Of a stretch of DNA of 64,000 nt, positions 8,733 to 16,731 are shown piece after piece. Source of the stretch: Nonomuraea harbinensis (GTDB taxonomy: Bacteria; Actinomycetota; Actinomycetes; Streptosporangiales; Streptosporangiaceae); assembly GCF_019396385.1 (NCBI RefSeq), contig NZ_JAHKRN010000022.1, positions 62,001-126,000 of the forward strand, read 5' to 3'. The notes under the pieces were generated by a model, which was not told the DNA's origin, searched no databases, and was given only the letters and a program-made list of their open reading frames with translations. Each line of letters starts with the position of its first letter. Positions within the stretch are counted from its first letter, which is position 1. The position numbers and the translations under genes were made by a program.

Positions 8733-8762
8733 TTGGCCCAGGCGCCTTCCGTGAAATATGTT
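8733..8762 (+). promoter_or_regulatory. Candidate promoter of the XRE-cupin gene
   Basis: TTGGCC (8733-8738), an 18-bp spacer and TATGTT (8757-8762). The -10 box overlaps the upstream ATG at 8758, which argues that translation begins later, at the GTG at 8803. Confidence 0.45.
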
Positions 8763-8802
8763 CATGCTGCTGAACAACCCCCCTTTTACCTGGAGGTCAC
8801 CG

Positions 8803-9414
8803 GTGACGTCGGGAGGCCGGTCCGCGGACGAGCCCCGTCAGGAGCTCGTGGGTGCGCGGATGCGCCAGTTCCGCAAGGAACGCGGGATGACACTGCGCGG
8901 CCTGTCGGCCGGTTCCGGCCTGTCGATCGGGTTCCTCTCCCAGGTGGAGCGCGGGATCTCCACCATCGGGCTGGTCGCGCTGAACAGCGTCGCGGCGGCG
9001 CTGGACCGGGGCGTCGCCGAGTTCTTCGACGACTCCCCCGGCCACCAGCCCGGACGGGACGCCGAGCGACTGCCGGAGCATTTCACCCTCACCCGGGCCC
9101 AGACGGCGGCGACCGAGTACGTGTCGGGGGCCCAGACGTACCGGATGCTGTCCTCGCGCGGGCCCAGCCTGGTGCTGGAGCCGCTGCTGGTGCACATCGC
9201 GCCGGGCGGGCGGCGGGAGCCGGCGTACGGGCACGCCGGGGAGGAGTTCGCCTACGTGCTGAGCGGGGAGTTGCTGTACGAGGTGGACGGGGTGGAGCAC
9301 CGGCTCCACCCCGGCGACAGCGTCCACCTGCGCTCGACGGTGCCGCACAGCATGTACAACGACACCGACGAGGTGACGACGGTGGTGTCCGTCGTGACGC
9401 CCAGGCTGTTCTAG
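8803..9414 (+). CDS. XRE-family regulator with C-terminal cupin domain
   Basis: 203 residues from the GTG at 8803, which has GGAGG six bases upstream; the earlier ATG at 8758 falls on the predicted -10 box. Residues about 13-67 are a helix-turn-helix of XRE type (RMRQFRKERGMTLRGLSAGSGLSIGFLSQVERG). The C-terminal half is a cupin_2 small-molecule sensor: HAGEEFAYVLSGELLYEVDG, then HPGDSVHLRSTVPH. Proteins of this build usually regulate amino acid, polyamine or osmolyte metabolism next door. The gene converges on the tryptophan dioxygenase gene with a 4-bp gap, so its target is not obvious from position. Confidence 0.85.
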   Translation: MTSGGRSADEPRQELVGARMRQFRKERGMTLRGLSAGSGLSIGFLSQVERGISTIGLVALNSVAAALDRGVAEFFDDSPGHQPGRDAERLPEHFTLTRAQTAATEYVSGAQTYRMLSSRGPSLVLEPLLVHIAPGGRREPAYGHAGEEFAYVLSGELLYEVDGVEHRLHPGDSVHLRSTVPHSMYNDTDEVTTVVSVVTPRLF

Positions 9415-9418
9415 ACGC

Positions 9419-10231
9419 TCAGATCAGGGTCCTGGCCGACCACAGCTCCGGGAAGATCTCGCGGCGCAGCGACCGCTCCAGCCAGCTCGCGCCGCTCGAC
9501 CCTCCGGTGCCCGTCTTCGCGCCCATCGCGCGGCGGACCACCATGAGGTGGAGGGTGCGCCACCGCATGAACCCCTCGGCGACGTCGGTCAGCGCCTCGG
9601 CGAGCTCCCAGAGGTGGTCGCCGGCGCCGCGCTCGGCGTACACGCGGGCCCAGGCCTGCTCGACCAAGGGCTCGGGCTGGTACGGCTGCGCCGGGTCGCG
9701 CGCCAGGGTGGTGGCGGGGATCTCGTAGCCGAGCCGGGCCAGCACGGACAGGGCGACGTCGTACAGGCTGGGCGCGCGCAGCGCCGCCAGCAGCTCGCCG
9801 TGGGCCTCGGGATTGCCGCGGTGCACCCGCGCCAGGGACTCGGACTTGTCGCCGAGCAGGAACTCGACCTCGCGGTAGAGCGCCGACTGGAACCCGGAGC
9901 CCTCGCCGAGCGCCGGCCGGAAGGCGTTGAACTGGCGCGGCGTGAGGCGGTTCAGCGGGCGCCAGGCGGTGTTGACCACCTCCAGGTAGGCCGCCGCGCG
10001 GGCGATGGCGGCGGTCGCCGGGGGCAGGTCGGGGGTGCCGAGCAGGCGGGCGGCCAGACGCAGTTCGGTGCGCACCAGGCCGAAGTAGAGCTCCATCACC
10101 TGAGTGGTCACCAGGAAGGCGGGCTCCTCGGGCGCGTCGGTGCGCGGGCCCGGCAGCGCGCGCAGGGTGTCCGTGCCGACGTACTCGTCGTACGGCGTGG
10201 CTTGCGCGAAGCTCAGATTGGGGGTCACCAT
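9419..10231 (-). CDS. kynA: Tryptophan 2,3-dioxygenase family protein
   Basis: 270 residues; the ATG at 10231 has GAGGAGG upstream. The haem enzyme signature is clear: VNTAWRPLNRLTPRQF, FRPALGEGSGFQSALYREVE (substrate-carboxylate Arg120), and FMRWRTLHLMVVRRAMGAK followed by GTGGSSG (axial His228, Thr242). Canonical enzymes open L-tryptophan to N-formylkynurenine. The region where they carry HDExxF reads PEEPAF here, so the conserved distal His is replaced by Pro34. That may lower or change activity. It is divergent from an Lrp/AsnC regulator; no kynureninase gene is in the window, although the hydrolase at 10800-11939 resembles kynurenine formamidase. Confidence 0.85.
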   Translation of the reverse strand: MVTPNLSFAQATPYDEYVGTDTLRALPGPRTDAPEEPAFLVTTQVMELYFGLVRTELRLAARLLGTPDLPPATAAIARAAAYLEVVNTAWRPLNRLTPRQFNAFRPALGEGSGFQSALYREVEFLLGDKSESLARVHRGNPEAHGELLAALRAPSLYDVALSVLARLGYEIPATTLARDPAQPYQPEPLVEQAWARVYAERGAGDHLWELAEALTDVAEGFMRWRTLHLMVVRRAMGAKTGTGGSSGASWLERSLRREIFPELWSARTLI

Positions 10232-10243
10232 CGCTTCCTCCTC

Positions 10244-10262
10244 GTTCACCTCAATGTTCACC
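10244..10262. promoter_or_regulatory. Direct repeat in the kynA-lrp intergenic region
   Basis: GTTCACC-tcaat-GTTCACC, two exact 7-bp copies at 12-bp period, 13 bp upstream of the dioxygenase start. A possible binding site for the divergent Lrp/AsnC regulator; it also overlaps where the mRNA leader would lie. Confidence 0.35.
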
Positions 10263-10378
10263 GAAGACAAACTGTGATGAAATGGCATGTCGAAGGCGTT
10301 GGGACGGGGAGACTTTCCGTTCTCAAAGCAGGACCGCGGGTTCGCCTTCACCGCTGCCGAGAGTGATGGGTGGGTGCC

Positions 10379-10816
10379 GTGGACGCGATGGACTGGGCGA
10401 TCCTTACCGAGCTGCAGGCCGACGCCCGGCTCTCTTTCAGCGAGCTGTCCCGGCGGGTGCACCTGTCCTCCCCCGCCGTGGCCGAGCGGGTGCGGCGGCT
10501 GGAGGAGACCGGGGTGATCGAGGGCTACCACGCGCACGTCGACCTGGGGCGGGCCGGGCGTACGGTGCGGGCGCTCATCCGGATGTCCTGTTACGGGGCG
10601 CGCTGCGTGCTGCGTCACGAGGAGGCGCTGGAGCAGCCGGAGATCGTGCAGGTGTACCGGGTCACCGGTGACACGTGCTGCCTGCTGGTGGTTGCGCTGG
10701 CGTCGATGGCGGACTTCGAAGGGCTGATCGACCGGCTGGCTCAGTACGGGCGGCCGTCGAGCACGATGGTGCTGTCCAGCCCCGTGCGGTGGCGGCCGGT
10801 CACGGAGCTGCCCTGA
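10379..10816 (+). CDS. Lrp/AsnC-family transcriptional regulator
   Basis: 145 residues from the GTG at 10379; GTG at 10370 and ATG at 10388 are also in frame. Residues about 1-55 are the AsnC helix-turn-helix (MDWAILTELQADARLSFSEL, SPAVAERVRRLEETGVIEGY). The rest is the RAM effector-binding domain (EIVQVYRVTGDTCCLLVVA). These regulators sense amino acids. Divergence from the tryptophan dioxygenase gene across 147 bp makes control by tryptophan or kynurenine likely. The 3' end overlaps the convergent hydrolase gene by 17 bp. Confidence 0.88.
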   Translation: MDAMDWAILTELQADARLSFSELSRRVHLSSPAVAERVRRLEETGVIEGYHAHVDLGRAGRTVRALIRMSCYGARCVLRHEEALEQPEIVQVYRVTGDTCCLLVVALASMADFEGLIDRLAQYGRPSSTMVLSSPVRWRPVTELP

Positions 10817-11939
10817 GCCTCGCGGCGATCAGCTCGGCGGTGGCGTCCCAGATGGGGGCGGCCGGGTCGATCACGTCGAAGTGGTCGCCGGGGCGTTCCA
10901 GGTAGGTGACGTCGTCGTCCGTCCCCGCGGCGGCGTACCGGCGGTTGAAGTCGACCAGGTCCGGGTCGTCCTGGGCGCCCTGCACGACGAGCTGCGGGCC
11001 GCCCAGCGGGAGACGGGCCAGCGGGCTGGATCTGGCGTACTCCTCCGGGATCTCGGTGCTGCGGCCGCCCAGCGCCATGGCGGTCGCGCCGCCGCTGAGG
11101 TCGCGCAGGTCGCATTCCACCAGGTCAAGCAGCCCGGCGAGGGAGACGGCCAGCGCGGGGGCCGGGCGTCCCGACTGCCAGAGGTCGGCGGCCAGGCGCA
11201 GCGCGAGCTGGCCGCCGGCGGAGTGGCCGATCACGGCGACGCGGGCGGGGTCGAGGTCCGAACGGTCACCGAGCGGCCGGCCCGGGTCCGGCAGGTCGGG
11301 GTCCGGCAAGGTGCTGAGCGCCGTGTAAGCGGCGGCGACGTCGGACACGGTCGCGGCCCAGCCGTGCCTGTCCGGGCGGCGGTACTCCACGTTCCACGCG
11401 GCGAATCCGCGGGCGGCCAGGTCGGCGGCGAGGGCGTCCATGAGGTCGGCGGCCCAGATGGACCGGTAGAAGCCGCCGTGCAGCAGCATCGCCACGGGGG
11501 CGGGCCGCGTCTCCGGCAAATGGAGCTCGCCGTACTGGTCGGGGTGCGGGCCGTAGTGGACGCGGCGGGGCCGGGCGGCCGCGCGGTGCACGACGTGCCG
11601 GATGGCCCAGGTCAGGCCCTGCGCGCCGCGCCCGTACAGGTGGGCGGCGCCGCCGGCCGGGTGCGGGCCGGTCACCCCCAGGTCCAGCCAGACCAGCCGC
11701 GGCGCGTACGGCCTGGGCGGGTCCATCAGGGCGCGCACCTCAGGATCGGCGCCGGGCAGCGCGACCACCAGTCCGTCCGCTCCGGCGGCGTCCAGGGCGG
11801 CCTGGAAGGACGGCGTGTCCGGCGGCGAGACCACCCGGCCGGCGACCCGGAGCGCCGCGAACTCGCGCCCGGCCAGCTCCCCGAGCAGCCCGAGATCCGC
11901 GACGAGCCCGGGGGCGGTGAGCACGGTAACAGTCGTCAT
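10800..11939 (-). CDS. Alpha/beta hydrolase (kynurenine-formamidase-like) with an N-terminal dehydroquinase-like domain
   Basis: 379 residues. From about residue 130 this is an alpha/beta hydrolase: oxyanion motif HGG at 154-156 (LLHGGFYRSIW), nucleophile Ser240 in GHSAGG, His353 in RPGDHFD and a likely acid Asp near GAQDDPD. The HGG-x-aromatic motif recalls AFMID-type N-formylkynurenine formamidases. Residues about 1-122 are an extra domain. VTVLTAPGLVADLGLLG, ADGLVVALPGADPEVRALM and HLYGRGAQGLTWAIRH follow the layout of type II dehydroquinase, but its catalytic residues are not obvious, so it may be a binding domain. This is the last gene of a 12-gene minus-strand operon and overlaps the upstream gene by 4 nt. 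Confidence 0.7.
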   Translation of the reverse strand: MTTVTVLTAPGLVADLGLLGELAGREFAALRVAGRVVSPPDTPSFQAALDAAGADGLVVALPGADPEVRALMDPPRPYAPRLVWLDLGVTGPHPAGGAAHLYGRGAQGLTWAIRHVVHRAAARPRRVHYGPHPDQYGELHLPETRPAPVAMLLHGGFYRSIWAADLMDALAADLAARGFAAWNVEYRRPDRHGWAATVSDVAAAYTALSTLPDPDLPDPGRPLGDRSDLDPARVAVIGHSAGGQLALRLAADLWQSGRPAPALAVSLAGLLDLVECDLRDLSGGATAMALGGRSTEIPEEYARSSPLARLPLGGPQLVVQGAQDDPDLVDFNRRYAAAGTDDDVTYLERPGDHFDVIDPAAPIWDATAELIAARLRAAP

Positions 11940-12949
11940 CGCGTCGCGGGCCTCAGCATGGGGACGACCTCCGCGCCGATCAGGGACACGCCCTGATCGT
12001 TGGTGAGGCCGTGGGGGGTGCCGAACTCGACGCGGTGGACGCCCGCGTCGATCAGGCGCTGTGCCTGGGCTGCCACCTGGTCGGGTGTGCCGGAGAACGC
12101 GAACAGGTCCAGCAGGTCGTCCGGGATGAGCCTGGCCGCCTCGTCGTGGCGTCCCGCCGCGGTCTCGGTCTTGACCCGTGCCAGCAGGTCGGCGGGGACG
12201 TTCGCGGTGGGGTCCAGGTCGGCCACGACGGCGAGGTACATCGCCACCTCGCGCCGGGCCTTGGCGCGGGCGGCGGCGCCGTCGGCGGCCACGACGGTGA
12301 CCGCGCCGAGCACGATGCCGACGTCGTCGGCGGACCGCCCGGCCTGTTCGGCACCCGGACGCAGCCGCTCCCTGATCACCGGCACCATCGCCGGGTTGGC
12401 GCTGCCGCCCACCTTGATCTCGTCGGCGAGACGTCCCGCGAGCGCCGCGCCGCGAGCGCCCCAGGCGCCGATCAGCAGCGGCGGGCGGGGACGCTGTACG
12501 GGGTAGCGCAGCGCGGTGCCGGGCGCCAGCGTGAACACCTCGCCGGAGAAGCCGGAGGTGTCGCCGCCGAGCAGCCGGTACACGACCTCGGCGCACTCGG
12601 CCAGCGCGGTCAGCGGGCGCGGCTGCGCCAGCCCCACCTCGCCCAGCCAGGTGCCGCGGGCCAGGCCCAGGTAGGCCCGCCCGCCGGAGGCCAGGTCGAG
12701 CGCGGCGACCTGGCCCGCGATCTCGTACGGGGCCATCGAGTAGGGGTTGAGGCAGGCCGTGCCCAGGCGCACCCGGGAGGTGGCGGCGGCCATCTCCAGC
12801 AGCGGGAAGATGGGCGGCTGGTACATCAGGTCGCCGAACACCGACACCACGTCGATGCCGTGCTCCTCGGCGATGCGGGCCAGCCGGGCGTAGTCGCCCG
12901 GGCGCTTGTCGCTCTGCAGGCCGATGCCGATCTCGTAGCCGCGGCTCAT
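11936..12949 (-). CDS. LLM-class (luciferase-like) F420- or flavin-dependent oxidoreductase
   Basis: 337 residues. It has the bacterial-luciferase TIM-barrel features: EIGIGLQSDKRPGDYARLARIAEEHGIDVVSVFGD at the N-terminus, RVRLGTACLNPYSMAPYEIA, LDLASGGRAYLGLARG, PPLLIGAWGARGAALAGRLAD and a final SGTPDQVAAQAQRLIDAGVHRVEFGTPHG. The form resembles methylene-tetrahydromethanopterin-reductase-like members, many of which use F420 rather than FMN in actinomycetes; the cofactor is not decided by sequence alone. It overlaps both neighbours by 4 nt. Within the hydantoinase-like operon it is the only obvious redox enzyme. Confidence 0.85.
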   Translation of the reverse strand: MSRGYEIGIGLQSDKRPGDYARLARIAEEHGIDVVSVFGDLMYQPPIFPLLEMAAATSRVRLGTACLNPYSMAPYEIAGQVAALDLASGGRAYLGLARGTWLGEVGLAQPRPLTALAECAEVVYRLLGGDTSGFSGEVFTLAPGTALRYPVQRPRPPLLIGAWGARGAALAGRLADEIKVGGSANPAMVPVIRERLRPGAEQAGRSADDVGIVLGAVTVVAADGAAARAKARREVAMYLAVVADLDPTANVPADLLARVKTETAAGRHDEAARLIPDDLLDLFAFSGTPDQVAAQAQRLIDAGVHRVEFGTPHGLTNDQGVSLIGAEVVPMLRPATR

Positions 12950-13272
12950 GTGAGGTCCGCCGAGTTCATCGGGCGGCGCCGGACGCGCTCCAGCCGCATG
13001 GTGAGCCGCTCCTCCGGGTCCGGGCAGCAGAACAGGGTGTCGCGTTCCAGCCAGTCCCCCGGGCCGAGGTCGCGCTGTTTGGCGGCCAGGAAGGGCAGGA
13101 CGGCGGCCAGGGCCCAGACGCAGAAGTGGCGGCCGTCGGGGATCCGCAGGTGGGCGCTGTTCTCCAGCTCGAAGTAGTCGCCCACGGCCATGCCGCAGAC
13201 CGAGCGGCCCTCGATCGTGTCGACGGTGACCCGCAGGTCGTAGAGCTCCATGTCGGTGTCGCCGGTGGTCAT
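12946..13272 (-). CDS. TIGR04076-family protein of unknown function
   Basis: 108 residues. It matches the small uncharacterised family remembered as TIGR04076: a beta-strand start (LRVTVDTIEGRSVCGMAVGDYFEL), a middle PDGRHFCVWALAAVLPFLAAKQR and a closing FCCPDPEERLTMRLERV. Conserved Cys residues (CGM, FCVW, FCCPDP) suggest a metal or redox site, but no reaction is known. Overlapping starts and stops with both neighbours tie it to the catabolic operon. Confidence 0.7.
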   Translation of the reverse strand: MTTGDTDMELYDLRVTVDTIEGRSVCGMAVGDYFELENSAHLRIPDGRHFCVWALAAVLPFLAAKQRDLGPGDWLERDTLFCCPDPEERLTMRLERVRRRPMNSADLT

Positions 13273-13664
13273 GCTCCCTCACTCAGCAGCTCGGCGTGAT
13301 GGTGGGCGATCAGCCAGCGGCCGCGCGTGTGCCGGAGCACGTCGGTGACCCTGGTGTGCTGGGCGGGGGCGCCGTGCGGCTCGGCCACCAGGACGTACCG
13401 GGCCACGCCCACCTCTCCCCAGACGTCGATGCGCTTGTCGCGGGCGGTCAGCGTGTCCATGACCGGCCGGCGGCCGGCGCCGTCCCGGGCGTCGCGGTAG
13501 GCGTCCAGCTCGGCGCGGGTGCGCAGCGGCCCCGGCAGGTGGGTCTCCCAGGTGGTCACGTCGGGGTGCAGGTGGCCGTCGAAGCGGGCGCGGTCGCCGG
13601 CGACGAACGCGGCGTACATGTCGTCGATGGCGGCGGCGATGTCCGCCGCGGCGTCCAGGGTCAC
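13269..13664 (-). CDS. NTF2-like (SnoaL/AtzH-type) small protein
   Basis: 131 residues from the GTG at 13664, preceded by GGAAGGAAG and overlapping the upstream stop as GTGA. The cone-shaped NTF2-like fold is indicated by AIDDMYAAFVAGDRARFDGHLHPDVTTWETHLPG, a central RTRAELDAYRDARDG and the final VTDVLRHTRGRWLIAHHHAELL. Family members act as small hydrolases, isomerases or accessory subunits; AtzH is a related hydrolase in s-triazine breakdown. The specific role here is unknown. Confidence 0.75.
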   Translation of the reverse strand: MTLDAAADIAAAIDDMYAAFVAGDRARFDGHLHPDVTTWETHLPGPLRTRAELDAYRDARDGAGRRPVMDTLTARDKRIDVWGEVGVARYVLVAEPHGAPAQHTRVTDVLRHTRGRWLIAHHHAELLSEGA

Positions 13665-14908
13665 GGTGTCTTCCTTCCAGAGGTCGGGGGGCCGGTCCGC
13701 ACGACGCGGCCGCCCTTCATCACCCAGTGGACGCCCCGGTACGCGGACGCCGCGGCCAGGGGGTTCTCGTCCATCGCGATCAGGTCGGCGTACCGGCCGG
13801 GTTCCACGGTGCCGATGTCGGCCTCGGCGCGGAGCCAGCGGGCGGGCCCCAGGGTGGCGGCGTGGAGCGCGCGGGCCGGGCCGATCACCTCGGCCATGTG
13901 CTCCAGCTCGCGCACGGTCGCGTTGGTGCCCTCGAACGACCAGAACGGCGGCATGTCGCTGCCGAGCAGCACCTCCACCCCGGCGGCCACCGCGGTGGCG
14001 AAGCTGTCCAGGTGGGCGGGGCCGGCGCCGAGCGAGCGGCACTGCATCCACTCCGGCACGCCCAGCTCGTCGAAGAACTCCTTGCACCGGGTGACCAGCA
14101 GGGTGGGCACCAGCGCGGTGCCGCGGGCGGCCATCCGGGCGGCCACCTCGGGGGTGAGCTGGTAGCCGTGCTCCACGCAGTCCAGGCCGAGCTCCACGGC
14201 CTGGGCGATCACGGCGGCGGGGCCGGCGTGCGCGGTGACCCTGCGGCCCCAGGCGTGCGCGGTCTCGATCACCGCCGCCATCTCGTCGGCGAACAGCTGG
14301 GGCGTGTCGATCGACTCGTGCTGTCCCGCGATGCCGCCGGAGATCATCACCTTGATGAGGTCGGCGCCGGCCTTGAGCTGGGCGCGGGTGCCGCGCCTGA
14401 AGCCGTCGACGCCGTCGCACTCCAGGGTGTCGGTGCCCTCGTGGCCGTGCCCGCCGGTGCAGACCAGGGCGCGCCCGGCGGTGAACATCCGGGGTCCGGG
14501 CACCCGGCCGGCCTCGATGGCGCGCCGGAGCGCGAAGTCGGCGTGGTCCTTCTCGGCCACGCAGCGCACGGTGGTGACGCCGCAGTCGAGGGTGCGGCGG
14601 GCGCCGTCGGCCATGTAGAGGGCCAGCTCGTGCGGGTTCAGGTCCTTGACCTGGTCACCGCCGGCGCCGGGGAGGGACAGGGACAGATGGGTATGCATGT
14701 TGACCAGGCCGGGCGTGACGTACGCGCCGCCGAGGTCGACGCGGTCCACGTCCGTCCGGTCCGCCACCTCGGCCAGGATCTCCTGCCGGGTGCCCACGGC
14801 CGCGATGCGGTCGTCCCGTACGAGGATCCCGGCGTCCTCGACGGGGCTCGCCCCGTCGGCCACCCGGCCGTCGGCCACGGTGCAGCCGGTGATCACGACC
14901 GTGTTCAT
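13661..14908 (-). CDS. Amidohydrolase (imidazolonepropionase-like)
   Basis: 415 residues, complete. N-terminal beta-sandwich strand (VVITGCTVADG), then metal ligands His72 and His74 in NMHTHLS, the bridging-Lys region ADLIKVMISGG, later His in VTAHAGP and CVEHGY, the catalytic Asp in LLGSDMPP, and the closing GRYADLIAMDENPL strand. It hydrolyses a cyclic or linear amide. Next to HyuA/HyuB-type genes it is a good candidate for a second ring-opening or deacylating step. Weakly similar in layout to the partial amidohydrolase at the window start. It overlaps both neighbours by 4 nt. Confidence 0.88.
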   Translation of the reverse strand: MNTVVITGCTVADGRVADGASPVEDAGILVRDDRIAAVGTRQEILAEVADRTDVDRVDLGGAYVTPGLVNMHTHLSLSLPGAGGDQVKDLNPHELALYMADGARRTLDCGVTTVRCVAEKDHADFALRRAIEAGRVPGPRMFTAGRALVCTGGHGHEGTDTLECDGVDGFRRGTRAQLKAGADLIKVMISGGIAGQHESIDTPQLFADEMAAVIETAHAWGRRVTAHAGPAAVIAQAVELGLDCVEHGYQLTPEVAARMAARGTALVPTLLVTRCKEFFDELGVPEWMQCRSLGAGPAHLDSFATAVAAGVEVLLGSDMPPFWSFEGTNATVRELEHMAEVIGPARALHAATLGPARWLRAEADIGTVEPGRYADLIAMDENPLAAASAYRGVHWVMKGGRVVRTGPPTSGRKTP

Positions 14909-16731
14909 CGCATCTCCTTGAGCATGGAGCCCCCCGCCGTCGGAGGCAGGGAGGGCTTGAGCGGGGAGCCGCCCGCCGTCGGGGGTGGGGAGGGAACGGG
15001 GAGCGGCGCCGCCACGTCGTAGACGTCGCGGGCGGCTTCCGCTGAGACGTAGCCCTCGGCGACGTCGCGGCGGACCGCCTCGGGATCGCGATCGCGCGGG
15101 TCGCCGTGGCCGCCGCCGCCCGCTGTCAGCAGCGTCACGCGGTCTCCTGGCTGGACCTTGACCCGTTTGGTGCTCACGCGCGCCTCACGGTCGGTGCAGG
15201 GGAACACGATCACCTGGTTCGGGTCCGGCTCCAGCCCGCCCATCAGGGCCCATGGCCGCGACCGCGTCTTCTTGATCACCGACAGGAACTCTCCCGGCGT
15301 GGTGAAGCGGATGTCGCGCCGCAGGCCCACCCCGCCCCGGTGACGGCCCGCGCCGCCCGAGTCCGTACGCATCTCCAGGCGTTCGAAGAACATCCCGGTA
15401 CGCGCCTCCAGCACCTCGACCGGCGTGTTGCGGGCCTGTGTCTGGGCCAGGTGGTTGGCGGGGCCGATGCCGTCGTGGTCCGGTGTGCCGCCCCAGCCGA
15501 CGGCGTCGTTGTTGCTGACGGCGAACATCCGGCCGGTGTCGGGATGCGTACCGACCATCATGAAGCCGGGCACGTCACCCCCGGACGAGGCCGGCAACCG
15601 GTCCGGCATGCCCTGCGCCAGCGCCTTGTAGATCAGCTCCAGCGCGACCGTGCCCGTCCACTGGGTGAACGTGGCCGCGGGGTAGGTGGCGTGGAACAGG
15701 GTGCCGGGCTCGGCCCGTACCTCCAGCGGCGCGAAGTGGCCCGCGTTGGTCTCCTCCCACGGGGTGGTGATCGCCTTGAACGCGACCCGGCAGGTGGCGA
15801 TGGTGGCGCCCAGGGGGAGGTTCACCGGCCCGGGCGTCATCGCGGCCGAGCCGTCGAAGTCGACGGTGAAGCGTCCGCCGGCGATCGTGACCGTCACCCG
15901 CATCTTGACCGGGTCCTCGGTGATGCCGTCGTCGTCCAGCCAGTCCTCGGCTGTCCACGTGCCCTGCGGCAGCGCGGCGACGGCGTCGGCGGCCGACCTG
16001 GTGGCGGCCTCGACGGCCCTGTCCACGGCGGCGGTCACCAGGGGCGTGCCGTAGCGGGCGTGCACGTCGGCGAGGCGGCGTTCGCCGGTGCGCAGGGCGG
16101 CCACCTGGGCGTGCAGGTCACCGATGACCAGGTCCGGCATCCGCGAGTTGAACCGGATCAGCTCATGGATCTCCCGCACAGGCTCACCCCGGGAAAACAC
16201 CTTCGTACCCGGAAAAATCAACCCTTCCTGATGCATGTCCGTCGAATCCAGGACATAGCCCGGATCCTTGGCGCCCAGATCCATCCAATGCGCCCGCACG
16301 CACACGAAGCCCAGCAGCCCGGAGTCCCCGTACACCGGGGCGAACAGGGTCGCGTCGTAGGAGTGGGCCGCATTCCAGTACGGGTAGTTCAGCAGCACCA
16401 CGTCACCGGGCAGCAGGTTCTCCCGCCCCACGTACTCCACGCCCTTGCGGATGGAGTAGTCGTTCGCGCCGAGGAACCGGCTCAGCCCGGTGGCCTCGGC
16501 GACCAGCCGCAGGTCCGGGTCGTAGACCGAGATCCCGTAGTCGCGCACCTCGTAGATCACGGGGTTGAACGAGGTCCGCTCCAGGGTGGCCCGCATCTCC
16601 TCGGCCACCGCGACCAGATGACAGCGCACGACCTCCGCCGTCGCCCCGTCCAGAGCGATGCCAGAAACCCCGGCACCAGACCGCGCAGGACCATCCGGCC
16701 GTACGGGGCTGGGCGTGGTGGGGTCAGCCAT
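14905..16731 (-). CDS. hyuB: Hydantoinase/oxoprolinase subunit B, copy 1
   Basis: 608 residues from the ATG at 16731, which overlaps the upstream copy by 8 nt. HyuB hallmarks: LVAVAEEMRATLERTSFNPVI, LGANDYSIRKGVEYVGREN, GDVVLLNYPYWNAAHSYD, HWMDLGAKDPGY and DSGGAGRHRGGVGLRR. With HyuA it forms an ATP-dependent amidase opening hydantoin, 5-oxoproline or related rings (some relatives carboxylate acetone or acetophenone instead). The last 27 or so residues form a Pro/Gly-rich tail with two near-repeats (PPTAGGSPLKPS, PPTAGGSMLK) that copy 2 lacks. It shares a 232-bp almost identical block with copy 2. Confidence 0.92.
   Translation of the reverse strand: MADPTTPSPVRPDGPARSGAGVSGIALDGATAEVVRCHLVAVAEEMRATLERTSFNPVIYEVRDYGISVYDPDLRLVAEATGLSRFLGANDYSIRKGVEYVGRENLLPGDVVLLNYPYWNAAHSYDATLFAPVYGDSGLLGFVCVRAHWMDLGAKDPGYVLDSTDMHQEGLIFPGTKVFSRGEPVREIHELIRFNSRMPDLVIGDLHAQVAALRTGERRLADVHARYGTPLVTAAVDRAVEAATRSAADAVAALPQGTWTAEDWLDDDGITEDPVKMRVTVTIAGGRFTVDFDGSAAMTPGPVNLPLGATIATCRVAFKAITTPWEETNAGHFAPLEVRAEPGTLFHATYPAATFTQWTGTVALELIYKALAQGMPDRLPASSGGDVPGFMMVGTHPDTGRMFAVSNNDAVGWGGTPDHDGIGPANHLAQTQARNTPVEVLEARTGMFFERLEMRTDSGGAGRHRGGVGLRRDIRFTTPGEFLSVIKKTRSRPWALMGGLEPDPNQVIVFPCTDREARVSTKRVKVQPGDRVTLLTAGGGGHGDPRDRDPEAVRRDVAEGYVSAEAARDVYDVAAPLPVPSPPPTAGGSPLKPSLPPTAGGSMLKEMR
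16073..16304. repeat. 232-bp near-identical block shared by the two hyuB genes (copy in hyuB 1)
   Basis: Matches 17796-18027 at the same length; by eye I count five base differences in 232. Flanking parts of the two genes are clearly more diverged. It includes an A-rich run (gggaaaacacc, ccggaaaaatcaa) unlike the codon use around it. It suggests recent gene conversion or recombination between tandem paralogues. Confidence 0.75.

Noticed and set aside
8758..8802. Upstream ATG start for the XRE-cupin regulator
   Set aside because: It overlaps a TATGTT -10 box and lacks a ribosome site, whereas the GTG at 8803 has GGAGG at good spacing.
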